NCBI GenBank assembly: GCA_963575745.1
Contig: CAUYUJ010019902.1
Coordinates: 36,062-100,061, forward strand
Direction of reading: 5' to 3'
Length of the DNA: 64,000 nt
Source: Prorocentrum cordatum
Taxonomy: Eukaryota > Sar > Dinophyceae > Prorocentrales > Prorocentraceae
Positions 11,010-22,119 of the stretch are shown one piece after another; the first letter of the stretch is position 1; every line of letters starts with the position of its first letter. A program made the position numbers and the translations under genes. The notes below the pieces were generated by a model. The model had not been told where the DNA came from. It did not search any database and worked only from the letters and a program-made list of their open reading frames with translations.

Positions 11010-11042
11010 ACTTCGCGCTTCGCGCAGCGCGAAGCGCGAAGT
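11010..11042. repeat. 33-nt palindrome, 16-bp arms
   Basis: ACTTCGCGCTTCGCGC, one A, then its exact reverse complement. The same CTTCGCG words also occur near 10910-10935 beside GCGCGAAGTTATTCGC, which is present twice (10908 and 10995). Confidence 0.85.
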
Positions 11043-12185
11043 TGGGAGCCCTTGGTACATGGTGTTTTCTCACGACCCCTGCTCTGGCTTCTGCTGCTCA
11101 CCCTTCCCCGTTTCCACTCTTTCGGGCGCCTGTCCCCCGCGCCCTCGTCCCGGCACTCCTCCACGGGCGTCGCTCCGTCTCGGAGGACGAGGGCGAGGAC
11201 GAGGAGGAGAGGAGGAGGGGGGGAGGAGGAGGAGGAGGAGGAGGAGGAGCGAGCGAGCGAGCGACCTCGGCAGCAGTTCGGCTTCGACGCGCGTGGGCCC
11301 GAGCCTGCGAGAATTGGGCGCCCATCAGCGTCCAGAATTGCTGCTGATTCAGTCGTTGGGCGAGGCCGTAGGGCGCCTGAGGGAGCCCGTGGGGGCCTAT
11401 AAAGCCTTGGGCCCCTCGTCGGCCCTAGGCCGGCTCAAACCTCCAAATTTAGCAAAACGAGAGGGCGAAACACTCGGGCTCAACCCTCCCAACCTGCAAC
11501 TGTATGTAGTAGCGTGCCCAGTGGACGCGAAGGGCACACGTTATATAATGTTGCGCGCATCGCGTGCTCACTGTGCTATACGCGTGTATGAGTGTACAGC
11601 TTGCATGTTCAAGACACGGGGCGTTATGCTACAAAGTGCTGCACTCTGAAGCCGCGCTCACGTGTCCCGGGAGAGCAGGAATCCGAGCTGTTGAAGTCCA
11701 TGAAGCGAGGAGGAACGCGTACTGGACACAAGATAGCGGGTGGCTAGCCAGCCAGTCCGCCAGGAATTCGGCTGAGCAAGGCGTCGAAGGTTCCCCGTGG
11801 GCCCAGGAGAACCGACACCAGGCAGAAGGGCCTCGGCGGTTAGGCCTCGGCCAAAACACAAAGTCCCTGTAGCCCAAGAGCCAAAAACTCGAAGTCCAGC
11901 AAAAACGGGGGGTGGCGACGATGCGGCTACGGCGTTGTCTCACCTCGGATAGGTTGAGACAGCCTCAGTTGGTATAGCCAGCTCTTTATTAGATTGTCCC
12001 AACAGAACGTCGACGCCGTCGTAGGAAAGATAAGATGGCGAGATAGGATGGCTGCAACTGCAATCTCCGATAATATCGTGATACGTCTGTCCTTCACAGT
12101 CCCATGCGATTCAGCATCTCTCTCGCACGTGTGCTGCCCTGCCTGGCTTGTCGGCGTAACCCTTGCACGTCACCTGCTGCATATC
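11043..12185. other. Intergenic with (GGA)n tract
   Basis: A GAG/GGA-rich tract lies at 11186-11255. The rest, including the TATA-like string near 11540, has open frames in several phases but none with recognisable domains or a consistent coding pattern. Confidence 0.45.
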
Positions 12186-12974
12186 TCACATCTGGCGCGC
12201 GCGAGGCTGGTTCTGGAGCGCGCGCTCCAGCGCGCCCGGTGGAGCCGATCCCTGCACGGGCTTGCCTCCCAAGTGAAGCAGTGCCCTGTGGACGCCCAGT
12301 CGAAACTGCTGGACCGTGATCGGCGGCATCTTCAGCTGCTCCTGCGAGCCCTCCGCGTTCTGCCCCCTCGCTTTGTTGATCTCGCCGATGCGGTGGTCAT
12401 CCTGAAACGGGCTGGCTGCGAGCGCGTTGTACATGACCTGCAGCTTGTACTTCTTCGGCTGGTCCTTCTCGCTGTACGCTTGCTTGAGACGAAAGTACGG
12501 GATGAGGTCTTCCACGTGCAGGCGTGACATCTTGTTCACCAACATAGCGAAAGTGCCGAGGATCTCTTTCGATGGGCTCGGCAATTCCAACTGTGCCAGG
12601 CCCTCTAAGAAGGCGACCGTGATATGTATAGGTGGGCTGCCCAAGTCCTTCTCGCCTGCTTTCACCTTCTCCGCGTAGGCCGTCCCCATCTCCGTGCCCT
12701 GGTCCGTCGCCGCGTTCTGGGGGATCAGGTAGAAGTCCCACACCGAACCCGCCAAGTGCCTCGACATCTGCATGGTGTTGAGGGCCGCGCGCTGGAGTGT
12801 CGTCACCTCGTCGCTCTCGGCTGGCGATCCAATCCCAGTGTTGGCACGGCGTTGGGGGGGCCCACCTGGTGCTGCTTGTTGGCGTGGCCGTTGAGCGGGG
12901 GTGGGGGGTGGGGTGAGCAGCTGCCTGGCCTGCTGCGTCGAGTGTGTCTGATCTTGGGCGCGGTCCCGGCGCTG
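12186..12974 (-). CDS. Unidentified reading frame, possible element ORF or exon
   Basis: Open on the minus strand from about 12974 to a TGA at 12186. The first start-like codon is a GTG at 12806 and the first ATG is ten codons further in. The first part is Pro/Gln-rich (QQARQLLTPPPTP). The main part has the mixed composition of a real protein: MQMSRHLAGSVWDFYLIP, SPPIHITVAFLEGLAQL, FAMLVNKMSRLHVEDLIPYF and LGVHRALLHLGGKPVQGSAPP. I do not recognise a domain. The ending resembles, from memory, sequences that occur in many copies in dinoflagellate genomes, so an element-derived ORF is possible. The lack of an early ATG suggests an exon or a truncated copy. Confidence 0.4.
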   Translation of the reverse strand, partial: QRRDRAQDQTHSTQQARQLLTPPPTPAQRPRQQAAPGGPPQRRANTGIGSPAESDEVTTLQRAALNTMQMSRHLAGSVWDFYLIPQNAATDQGTEMGTAYAEKVKAGEKDLGSPPIHITVAFLEGLAQLELPSPSKEILGTFAMLVNKMSRLHVEDLIPYFRLKQAYSEKDQPKKYKLQVMYNALAASPFQDDHRIGEINKARGQNAEGSQEQLKMPPITVQQFRLGVHRALLHLGGKPVQGSAPPGALERALQNQPRARQM

Positions 12975-13127
12975 TCAGCATCCATCCTGCTGGGTGCATC
13001 TTCAGCCCTGGTGCGTGCTCTTGCACGTGCCCACGCGCATTCGTCGTACAAGTTTGCAGCAGCTACTCGGACGGAAGAATATCAGCGCCGCGCATAACTC
13101 GATTTGAACGTTTACGTAGTTACACGG

Positions 13128-13560
13128 AGGGAGGGCGGCTCATTTTCAAAGTTGGGCTCTCGCCTCTGTGTCTCGCTCATTCGTCTTAAACGCTTCTTTT
13201 CAAAGTGCCGCTCTCTTTTGAGACTTCTCTTGCGTTCGAAGATCAAGAGCTTGAACAGCTGCATGGGCGGAGGGCGGTTCCTTTTCCAAACGGGTCTCTC
13301 GCTAGATATTCCCGCGAAGGTCATGACCATACGTGTAAGCCTGTGCAGCATTTGTACAGATTGGGGGGGGCGTTCTTTTTTCAAAATGGGGATCTCGATG
13401 AACACCTCGTTGAACTGACTGATTCTACATTCTTGCATTCCTCAATGCTCGCTAGAAGGGTGCGGGGCAGTTCCTCTTCAAAAGGGGCTCTCGCCTGAAT
13501 GGCACTGGCATGCCCAGAGGGCGCTGGTCTTCCAATAAGGGGGCGTTTCTTGCAGTGGAG
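13128..13560. repeat. Degenerate ~110-130-bp tandem repeat
   Basis: Four units, each with GGGCGG(T/C)T, a T-run with TCAAA, and GGGCTCTCGC, near 13130, 13265, 13365 and 13460. Highly diverged. Confidence 0.6.
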
Positions 13561-13739
13561 AGGAGAGCCTGCAGGGACCCGTGAGGAGGGGAAACGCTGG
13601 ACGGGAGGGTGCGCTGCAGCATCCTTGATGCATCCTGGTTTGACTCCTCGTCCTCGTTCTCCGGCCCCTCTGCTCCTCTCCTCCGGGCGCCGTCGGAGCG
13701 CCCCATCCTCCCCCTGGAGATCTCTGGGAGCCTGGAGGT

Positions 13740-14000
13740 TCTGGTCTCTTAGCATCGGGCGACGCCGGGCGTTACCAGGGGGGGGGCTGCTGCATCGGTG
13801 ACGTCGGCGTGGAACCACTCGGGCTCCACATCGAGTCGCATTGCTGATGCACCGGTGACGTGGCGCGATCGATCCTCCGACCTCGCCTGCTCGGCCCCGT
13901 GTGGGAGGCCTGGGCCCCGCCCCTTTCCGAACGCCTCCGCTCCGGAGGTTTGCTCTCTTAGCATCTGGCGACGCCGGGTGTTACCAGGGGGGGGGCTCGA
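13740..14000. repeat. ~209-bp direct duplication
   Basis: CTCTTAGCATC followed by GGCGACGCCGGG and GTTACCAGGGGGGGGGCT occurs at 13746 and again at 13955. Between them GCATCGGTGACGT and GCACCGGTGACGT also pair. Confidence 0.65.
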
Positions 14001-14040
14001 GGCAAGTGGCGTTGCGATCTGCGCCGTCGTTTTCGTCGTT

Positions 14041-14469
14041 TTTTAGAGGATGTTTTGGGGTGGCTGGGGACGGGCAGGATTCGCAGGAAGGTAGAGAACG
14101 ATTTGGCAGAGCTAGCAATAAATTTCGGAAGTGGCGCAAGTAGTTATGAGTAGTCAGTGCGCGGCTTCTTGAGCCTTTGAACACCACACCGTTCCTGAGA
14201 GCACCGGGCAAAACGTAATGATATTCAGCTAACTGGGGGTGGTGCTTTTGGCGCTTGGATCTTAGTGGCGAATGTGATTCGAACTCCGAAATTGTTATCG
14301 CCACGGTATCGATGCTTCGTGTGATTCTGCGGTGCAAAGGCCCGCCAATTTGTTGCGAGGGGATCTCCAATTTTGCCATCGGCATCGGAAAATGCTTTTG
14401 GGCAATCCAGATCGCTGGCTAGTAGGCTATCGAGAACGCCGGCGGCGCATTACCGGCCGCTTTCTGCGA
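14041..14469. other. Intergenic, no gene seen
   Basis: Unique sequence of moderate GC between the 209-bp duplication and the next array. No recognisable motif. Confidence 0.45.
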
Positions 14470-15060
14470 GTTTGACGCATCTGGTCGGTAGTCTCTTGGA
14501 GGCAGTTTTGAAGTTTCTTTGGGGGCTTTTGGGCGCCGTTTTGGGTCCTCTTGGGGCCTCTCTTGGGCCTCTTGGGGGCTTCTTGGAGGCCTGCTGGCGG
14601 TCTGGGAGGTTCCGTTTGGGCAGAAAGCTGGGAATGTAATTTCGAGTTCTGGCTCTAGGGCCCTCTTGGGGCCAGTCATGGGCCGTCTTCGGCGCGTCTT
14701 GGGCCGTCTTGGGGCCGTCTTGGCATGTCTTGGAGCCCTCTTCGGGGTCTCTGGGGCGATCTTGGGGCGATCTTGGGGGCTTGTGGGCTCGTCGTGTACG
14801 CTCAGAATCCCAAAAGTCGCACATGCTAAAAGTGAAGGTTTTCCCATAGGAATGGGACGAATTTTGCCTCTCGGGGCCTTCTTGGAAGGCCTCTTGAAGC
14901 CCTCTTGGGGCGTCTTGGGAGCATCGTGGACCGTCTCAAGGTCATCTTGGGCGTCTTGGGGCGGTCTGTCGGCGACGTGGGGCCTTCATGGACCCTTTTG
15001 GGGGCCGTCTGGGGGCTCTGCCAGACCCAGGCGAATCCTACCAGGCACTTTGTCAGAGTG
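14470..15060. repeat. CTTGGGCCGT array, segment 2
   Basis: Same word structure as at 9620-10230, leading directly into the higher-order repeat at 15061. Confidence 0.88.
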
Positions 15061-17900
15061 GTCTCGCACGGCCCAACCCGCAGGGCGGGAGCGGCCAGAT
15101 CGTGGACGCCGGCGGCGCATCACCGGCCGCTCCCTGGGAGTTTTTCGAAGAGGTGCGCAGCATCGAAAGTCGTGACGCGGCGCGTATGCCAGCTATCAAA
15201 TAGCCGTCGGCCCATCCCGCCACCGTGCTTGGGTTTTGGGTCGGACGGAGTCCTCATGGACGCTTCTCGGGGTCTCTCGAGAGGGCTCTCGGAGGCTTTG
15301 CGGGGCAGTTTAGGGGCCTCTTGGGGGCGTCCCAGGGGCTTCTTGGAGACCTCTTGGGGCCCTCTTGGGGCCTCTTGGGGCTCTCTTGGGGTTTGTTGGG
15401 GGCCTCCAGGGGGCCTCTTAGGGCCTCCTGGGGGCCTCTTGAGCCGAAAGCTCGAAATGTTCATTCGGGTTCCCCTTCTGGGCCTCCTCTTGGGGCCATC
15501 CTGGGGCCCCTCTTGGGCCGTCCCGGGGGCCTCTTGGGCGGTCTTGGGGCCCTCTTGGGCCGTCTTGGGGCCGTCTTGGGGGCCTGTTGGGCCGTCCTGG
15601 GGCGATTTTGGGGGCCTCTTGGGCCGTCGTGGAGCGTGGGTAAGCCGAAATGGCGTGAACGTGAAAATCCTTCAAAAACCATTGAAAATCAATGATTTTT
15701 GCTTCTCGGGGCTGTCTTGGGGGTGCTCTTGGAGCCCTCTTGGGCCGTCTTGGAGGCGTCTTGGGCCGTCTGGAGGCCATCTTGGGCGTCTTGGAGCGAT
15801 CTGGAACCGTCTGGAGGCTCTCTTGGACTGCTCGGGACTCTCTTGGACCGGCTTGGGGCGCCCTTGGGTCGTCCCCGGGCCGTTTGAGACCTTGAGGGGG
15901 GGGGGGGCCGGCGGCAGAGTGGGGCCCCCTCGGAGGGACTTTCAGGAGGTTTTTGACCAGGCACTGGAGAAGGGGGCCAAAGACTGTGCCAGACACTGTG
16001 TCAGAGAGGTCTCGCACGGCCCAACCCGCAGGGCGGGAGCGGCCGGATCGAGGACGCCGGCGGCGCATCACCGGCCGCTCCCTGGGAGTTTACCGAAGTG
16101 GTGCGCAGCATCGAAAGTCGTGACGTGTGGGTTTTAGGTCGGAGTCCTCATGGACGTTTCTTGGGGTCTCGCGAGGGAGCTCTCGGGGGCTTCTGCGGGG
16201 GAGTTTAGGGGCCTCTTGGGGGCCTCCTGGGGGCTTCGTGGGAGCCTCTTGGGGCCCTCTTGGGGCCTCTTGGGGCTCTCTTGGGGCCTCTTGGGGGCCT
16301 CCGGGGGGCCTCCTGGGGGCCTCTTGGGACCGAAAACTTGAAATGTTCATGCGGGTTCCCCTTCTGGGCCTCCTCTTGGGGCCATCCTGGGGCCCCTCTT
16401 GGGCCGTCCCGGGGGCCTCTTGGGCGGTCTTGGGGCGTTCTTGGGCCGTCTTGGGGCCGTCTTGGGGGCCTGTTGGGCCGTCCTGGGGCGATTTTGGGGG
16501 CCTCTTGGGCCGTCGTGGAGCGTGGGTGAGCCGAAATGGCGTGAACGTGAAAATCCTTCAAAAACCATTGAAAAATCAATGATTTTTGCTTCTCGGGGCT
16601 GTCTTGGGGGTGCTCTTGGAGCCCTCTTGGGCCGTCTTGGAGGCGTCTTGGGCCGTCTGGAGGCCATCTTGGGCGTCTTGGAGCGATCTGGAACCGTCTG
16701 GAGGCTCTCTTGGACTGCTCGGGACTCTCTTGGACCGGCTTGGGGCGCCCTTGGGTCGTCCCCGGGCCGTTTGAGACCTTGAGGGGGGGGGGGGGCGGCG
16801 GCAGAGTGGGGCCCCCTCGGAGGGACTTTCAGGAGGTTTTTGACCAGGCACTGGAGAAGGGGGCCAAAGACTGTGCCAGACACTGTGTCAGAGAGGTCTC
16901 GCACGGCCCAACCCGCCGGGCGGGAGCGGCCGGATCGAGGACGCCGGCGGCGCATCACCGGCCGCTCCCTGGGAGTTTTTCGAAGAGGTGCGCAGCATCG
17001 AAAGTCGTGACGCGGCGCGTATGCCAGCTATCAAATAGCCGTCGCCCCATCCCGCCACCGTGCTCGGGTTTTGGGTCGGACGGAGTCCTCCTGGACGCTT
17101 CCTGGGGTCTCTCGAGAGGGCTCTCGGAGGCTTCTGCGGGGCAGTTGAGGGGCCTCTTGGGGGCGTCCCAGGGGCTTCTTGGAGACCTCTTGAGGCCCTC
17201 TTGGGGCCTCTTGGGGCTCTCTTGGGGTTTGTTGGGGGCCTCCAGGGGGCCTCTTAGGGTCTCCTGGGGGCCTCTCGAGCCGAAAGCTCGACATGTTCAT
17301 TCGGGTACTTCTGGGCCTTCTTGGGGCCATCCTGGGACCCCTCTTGGGCCGTCCCGGGGGCCTCTTGGGCGGTCTTGGGGCCCTCTTGGGCCGTCTTGGG
17401 GCCGTCTTGGGGACCTGTTGGGCCGTCCTGGGGCGATTTTGGGGGCCTCTTGGGCCGTCGTGGAGCGTGGGTAAGCCGAAATGGCGTGAACGTGTAAATC
17501 CTTCAAAAACCATTGAAAAATCAATGATTTTTGTTTCTCGGGGCTGTCTTGGGGGTGCTCTTGGAGCCCTCTTGGGCCGTCTTGGAGGCGTCTTGGGCCG
17601 TCTGGAGGCCATCTTAGGCGTCTTGGAGCGATCTGGAACCGTCTGGAGGCTCGCTTGGGCCGTCTTTGGGCTCTCTTGGCCCGTTTTAGGGCGCTCTTGA
17701 ATCGCCCCCGGGCGCCGGAACTGTTCAGGGAGGGGGGGTCCGCCGGCAGAGTGGGGCCCCCTCGGAGGGACTTTCAGGAGGGCTTTGACCAGCCACTGGC
17801 GAAGGAAGGGGAAAGATAGTGCCGAACACTTTGTCAGAGAGGTCTCGTACGGCCCAACCCGCCGGGCGGGAGCGGCCGGATTTGAAGGGCTTCGCCCTCT
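15061..17900. repeat. Higher-order tandem repeat of ~0.95 and ~0.89-kb units
   Basis: GTCTCG(C/T)ACGGCCCAACCCGC marks unit starts at 15061, 16009, 16896 and 17842, giving 948, 887 and 946 bp. Each unit has a unique block (GACGCCGGCGGCGCATCACC), a CTTGGGCCGT array and a spacer with ATCCTTCAAAAACCATTGAAA. The first and third units share an extra CGCGTATGCCAGCTATCAAA block that the second lacks, so the repeat alternates with a period of about 1835 bp. Confidence 0.88.
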
Positions 17901-17935
17901 GCCGCCGGCCCCCCCTCTTATGGCCTCATGGCTAT

Positions 17936-18064
17936 CTCGATTGGGTTGGTTGGTTGATTGGTTAATTGGTTGGCATGCTGGCAACTCAGCTGGTTGGTCG
18001 TTGTCTGGATGGGCGATCGGCAGGTTGGCCGGCACTACACTTGGTTGGCGGCTGGCTGGATGAA
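17936..18064. repeat. GGTTGGTTG-type simple repeat
   Basis: Degenerate TTGG tetranucleotide repeats with GGCTGG variants. Confidence 0.75.
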
Positions 18065-18379
18065 TAGCTGGCGGGCTCGCATCGTGGATCCATTGTTTCT
18101 GACGGGGGATCGTGGACTTGGGAACCCGTGTCGAGCGATTATAGCGATGGGCCTTGGGGATCGCAGACTCGTTTTACTAGCGATTGTACCCCTAGGATTG
18201 CGGGCTCGTTTTTAGTGGCGATTGTAGCCTTTGGCCGTGGGGAGCGTGGTCTGTATTTTGTCTCGAGGGATCGTGGCTTTGTTTTCCGAGGGGTCGCGTC
18301 CTTGGGAGCGCGGACCGATAGTTCTTCTCTCCAAGCAGCTTGTTCGTAAGGGTCCTATCTATCTCGTCAAGCCGCGTGT

Positions 18380-18990
18380 GAAGTCTTTCGTGTCTCCCGT
18401 GTCTCCCATATGGTCTCGTGTGGCCTTTTGTGCAGTGGAGACCCACGTTGAGAAACACCCTGCCTGCCTCCAGGGTGCCCTGGGTTTCCCTGGTTGCAAG
18501 GGTTTCGCTGTGGAAGCTTGACGTGCCCGCACCAAGAATCAGTGAACGCCCCTGGGGTCTCAGGGTTGGGTCTCTTGTGGCAGGTCTCGTGGACGAGCCC
18601 CCTGCTGTATGGCTCCCATCTGGTCTCCCGTGTGGTCCGTGTCTCCCGGGCCTCCCACATGGTCCGTGGGTGGCCCGTTGTCTCCCGTGCGGTCTCCCGC
18701 ATGGTCTTGGCCTCGCGTATGCTCTCCCGTATGGCTGTGGGCTCTCGTATGGCCTCCCGTGTGGTCTCCCCTTCGGTCTCCGGTGTGGTGTCCCGGTCCC
18801 TCTCTTTCGGCCTCCCCTATTGGTCTCTCCCTTCCGGCCTCCCGTGCGGTCTTTCTTACGGTTTTGCTGCTCTCCCTTGTGGTCTCACTTCTGGTCTCCC
18901 GTTGTTTTTTTTTCTCGGTAAGGGTCCCTTCTGCTCTGCCTAATGGTCTTCCTTATGGTCTCCCCTCTCGCACTTTCTTGTGTGCCATCC
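18380..18990. repeat. CTCCCGTGTGGT minisatellite
   Basis: Degenerate 12-15-bp words such as TCTCCCGTGTGGTC and GTATGGCCTCCC. Translations are low complexity. Confidence 0.75.
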
Positions 18991-19232
18991 GCACTACTCT
19001 TCCCTCTCCATGCCGCTCTCTATAGAGTGCTCTCTCTCTCTCTCTCGTGCACTTGGGCTGTTGGGCTGTTGGGGGCCTCCTGCCGCCAGAGGCGTAGTCA
19101 GGAGGGAAGCCGTGGCCTCGGGAGCGCCGACCCGACGTTTTTTTTGAGAGGGGTCGGGAGTGCGGGCCCACCGCTGCTTGAGGACCACTGCCTCGGGAGG
19201 GCGCGCGAGGGACCGTGGCCCCGCATCCCTAA

Positions 19233-19352
19233 GATTGCCATCGCCTTTTGGCGTGTCACTCTTAGGGATAGGGATGAGTTCGAGGCGCATCCATGAGATT
19301 GTCATCGCCTTTTGGCCTGTCAATCTCAGGGATAGGGATACGTTCGAGGCTG
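19233..19352. repeat. 64-bp tandem duplication
   Basis: GATTG(C/T)CATCGCCTTTTGG followed by TAGGGATAGGGAT or CAGGGATAGGGAT starts at 19233 and 19297. Confidence 0.8.
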
Positions 19353-19504
19353 GTAAGCTGTGGCCCGAGGAGCGTGGGCCCACCGCATCTGTGCCGAGGC
19401 TCGTGGGCCATGCCGGCGTTGTTGGGCGCGGCGAAGGTCTCCTTCGGGGCCCGTGGTGGGGCGCGCGCGCTCTCGGAGGCTTTGAGCTCCGAGGCGGGAA
19501 TTTC

Positions 19505-19664
19505 CAGGAGAGGAAAAAACACACAGACACAATTAATCTTCGATTCCTCAGAAAGTATGGGAAAATATGGGAAGTGGGGGGGAAGACAGAAACCCAGAAA
19601 ACATGGGAAAATATGGGGAATACTTTTATTTGTGTGTATTTATTTGTGTGTCCTGGGGCCCCTT
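19505..19664. repeat. Dispersed ~160-bp AT-rich repeat, copy 1
   Basis: CAGGAGAGGAAAAAACACAC, then CAGACACAA, CGATTCC, GAAGACAGAAACCCAGAAAA, GGAAAATATGGGGAA, TTTGTGTGTATTTATTTGTG and CCTGGGGCCCC. Two further copies lie at 47726-47880 and 51199-51360. The ACACACAGACACAA left side and TTGTGTGT right side are loosely complementary. Confidence 0.85.
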
Positions 19665-19829
19665 CAAATTTATACACGACCACCGCCTGCAGGGTGAGTT
19701 TTCGGAGCCTCGGCAGGCGGTGGATGTGGACAGATTCGGGCCCCCAGGCAAAGCAGTTGGCCGATTAAGACGGTGATTCATCACTGGGCACTGCACTGAT
19801 GGACTTGTGACCTCTCGGAGATCCTTGGG

Positions 19830-19863
<34 letters not shown>

Positions 19864-19874
19864 GTATATATATT
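19830..19874. repeat. (TA)n microsatellite
   Basis: Alternating TA with occasional TG. Confidence 0.95.
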
Positions 19875-19899
19875 CGGGCCCCCCGGGCCTGAAACATGT

Positions 19900-19955
19900 C
19901 CATATCCACCGCCCGCTGGGGCACCAGGACGTCGGTCCCCAGGCGGTGGATATGG
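19900..19955. repeat. Inverted repeat, 14-bp perfect arms
   Basis: CCATATCCACCGCC at 19900-19913 and its exact reverse complement at 19942-19955, with a 28-nt loop. A diverged third arm, GGCGGTGGATGTGG, lies near 19718. Confidence 0.75.
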
Positions 19956-20198
19956 ATAACTCCCCGCCTCGCACCTGAGCTTCGTTTCCTTCAGCGCTGG
20001 GCAGTTCTGGGCTCAGAAACTGGGGCTGGCAGGCAAAACTTGGCTGCCACGTTGCTGAGAGCTCAAGAGCATTGCAACGTTGCGAATGGCCTCTCGTGAG
20101 CTGCCGAGAGCAAACAGTTGCTTCGTTTTTGAGGTCTCAGCCTCGCTGCCTGACGGCCCCCCCGCAAGGGGGGCTGGCAGATCTAGGCGATCAGGTCC

Positions 20199-20374
20199 GA
20201 TACGGCAGGTTCGTGTCGTATCGACCTGCGGCGACCCCGCCGCCAGCGTTCAACGGAACCCCGCCAGCGACCCAGAATCGGTCAATGTCGTTTTGAACGG
20301 CCGATCGTGCAATGTTGAACGATCCCCGTGGTGTCAGAATCCAACGCCGAAGTCGTCACGGCACGAGCATGCCG
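20199..20374. mobile_element. MITE-like element with inverted ends, copy A
   Basis: Homologous over its length to 61386-61580. Both have a GC-rich core with GACCCCGCC, TTCAACG and CCAGAATCGGTC, and ends of the form TACGGCAGGT...GCATGCCG. Copy A is the more diverged. No coding capacity. Confidence 0.65.
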
Positions 20375-20689
20375 AATGGCCGGTCGCGCCGCAATTTGCA
20401 ATTACAGCGACGCAAAACGGACGACCAGCAGTAATGCATTCCAAGGCGTGTGAGGAGTTGACGTATATTTGGGGTGTGCAATACATTCTGAGTCGCGATT
20501 GTATTGCTCGTTTTTTGTTGTTACGTGCAGCGCACTTCTTGCAACACATGCAAACAAGTTGCATCGTCCGCTCGCAATGCAACTGCACCGTGATTGTAGC
20601 ACTGAAAGCAGCATTCCATGCTGAGGGATTCGCATCTTTGATACAAGGAGGGTCGCAATAGCTCGTGCTCGGCAGATTGCTCAGTTCCA

Positions 20690-21010
20690 AATGAGTTTTG
20701 GCCACTGCCCCCGATTAGCCGGACTCCCTTGTGCCATTGTCCTTGCGACCACCATGGGGGCGGGGAAGCTTGATCCTGCCAGTACCATTCGAGCACCAGA
20801 CGTGCGTACAACTGTGCCAGACCCTGCAAGTACCGCAATCGCCTGCGAACACCAAAGTATGCCTGCGAGCATCAGCGAGGTGCCTGTGATCACATGTCGC
20901 GAGCGCCACAATGTGCCTGAAACACAATCGTGTTATTGCAATTGCCAGATGGCGGGGGAAACCTGTCCCAACCATTACCAGTATGATTCTTCAGGCTTCG
21001 CGTATCCCCA
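20690..21010. repeat. CGAGCACCACAGTGTGCCTG-type minisatellite, part 1
   Basis: Degenerate words of about 24-30 bp built from TGCGAGC(A/G)CCA, CAGTGTGCCTG and ACCACAATAG. Continues as part 2 at 22120-22860 after an unrelated block. Confidence 0.6.
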
Positions 21011-21119
21011 CCAGCCCGTTCAGAAACCCTGTTCATGAGAGTTGACTGGAAAGGGGACGACGAGACCCGTGTACTGAAGCAAAGCGGGCAACCAGGGTGA
21101 ACAGAACTTGCGCGGGGGC

Positions 21120-21390
21120 GAGGGAAGGAGGATGAGGAGGAGGAGGAGGAAGACGAGGAGGAGTAGGAGGAGGAGGAGGAGCAGGAGGAATAATACGACG
21201 ACGATGACCACGACGACGAGGAAGAGGAGGAACAGGGCAAGGAAGGGCAAGGATGAGGATGCTGAGAGCAAGGACGAGGACGAGGACGAGGAGGAGGAGG
21301 AGGAGGAGGAGGAGGAGGAGGAGGAGGAGGAGGAGGAGGAGAAGGAGGGCGAGGAGGACGAGGAGGACGAGGAGGAGGAAGACAACAAGG
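21120..21390. repeat. (GAG)n / (GGA)n microsatellite
   Basis: Purine-rich triplet repeat with GAC variants. Both-strand frames are poly-Glu/Arg or poly-Ser and not real proteins. Confidence 0.95.
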
Positions 21391-21409
21391 ACGAGGGCAG
21401 AGCCCTTAA

Positions 21410-22000
21410 AGTCGCCTCTTGGAGCCCTCTCGGGACTTTTTTGGGGGATCTTGGGGTCCTTTTGGGGCTCGTTTTGGGGGTGTTGGGGCCTTCTTGGGGC
21501 TCTCTTGGAGCCCTCTTTGGGGTCCCTGGGGAGCCCCGGAGGGCCTCTTGGGTTCATCATGGATGTCATCGATCAAAAGGGGGGGTCTCCGATTTGTGTC
21601 CCCCCCCTGGGGCCATCAAAATCTCTCTTTGGGCCGCTCTTGGGGCGCTCTTGGGCCGCTCTTGGGCTCTCTAGGGGCCGCCTGGGGTCCTCTCGGCCTC
21701 TCTTGGGCCATCTTTGGGCCATCTTGAGGCTCCAAAAGCGCATCGGAAGCGAAAAGGCGGGACGTAACAAGTCATTGTATTTCCTTACGTTTTTGAAGGA
21801 TGTTGATCTTTTAGGGGGGGTCCTGAGGGGGCTCCAAGAGCATTTGGAACCGCCTTGTGGCCCACGTCGGGCCTCTTGGAGATGTCAGAAGCTGCCTTGA
21901 ACCATCGTCGGCTATCTTGAGCCATGTTGGAGGCCATCTTGGAGCATCGGACGCCCTCTTGGAGCCATCTCGGGGCCTCTTTGGGCGCCCTACCCCGTCT
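21410..22000. repeat. CTTGGGCCGT array, segment 3
   Basis: Same degenerate word array, with a spacer block near 21740-21800. Confidence 0.85.
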
Positions 22001-22119
22001 GCCTCCTCCCCCCCGTCCAGACCGAGGGAGGGGGGGGAGGTAAACCTCCCCGAAGGGAAGAGGGTTTTTGGGAGAGGAACGAAGTAGTTCGTTAGACCAC
22101 CTTAGCCCAAAGGGCTGGT

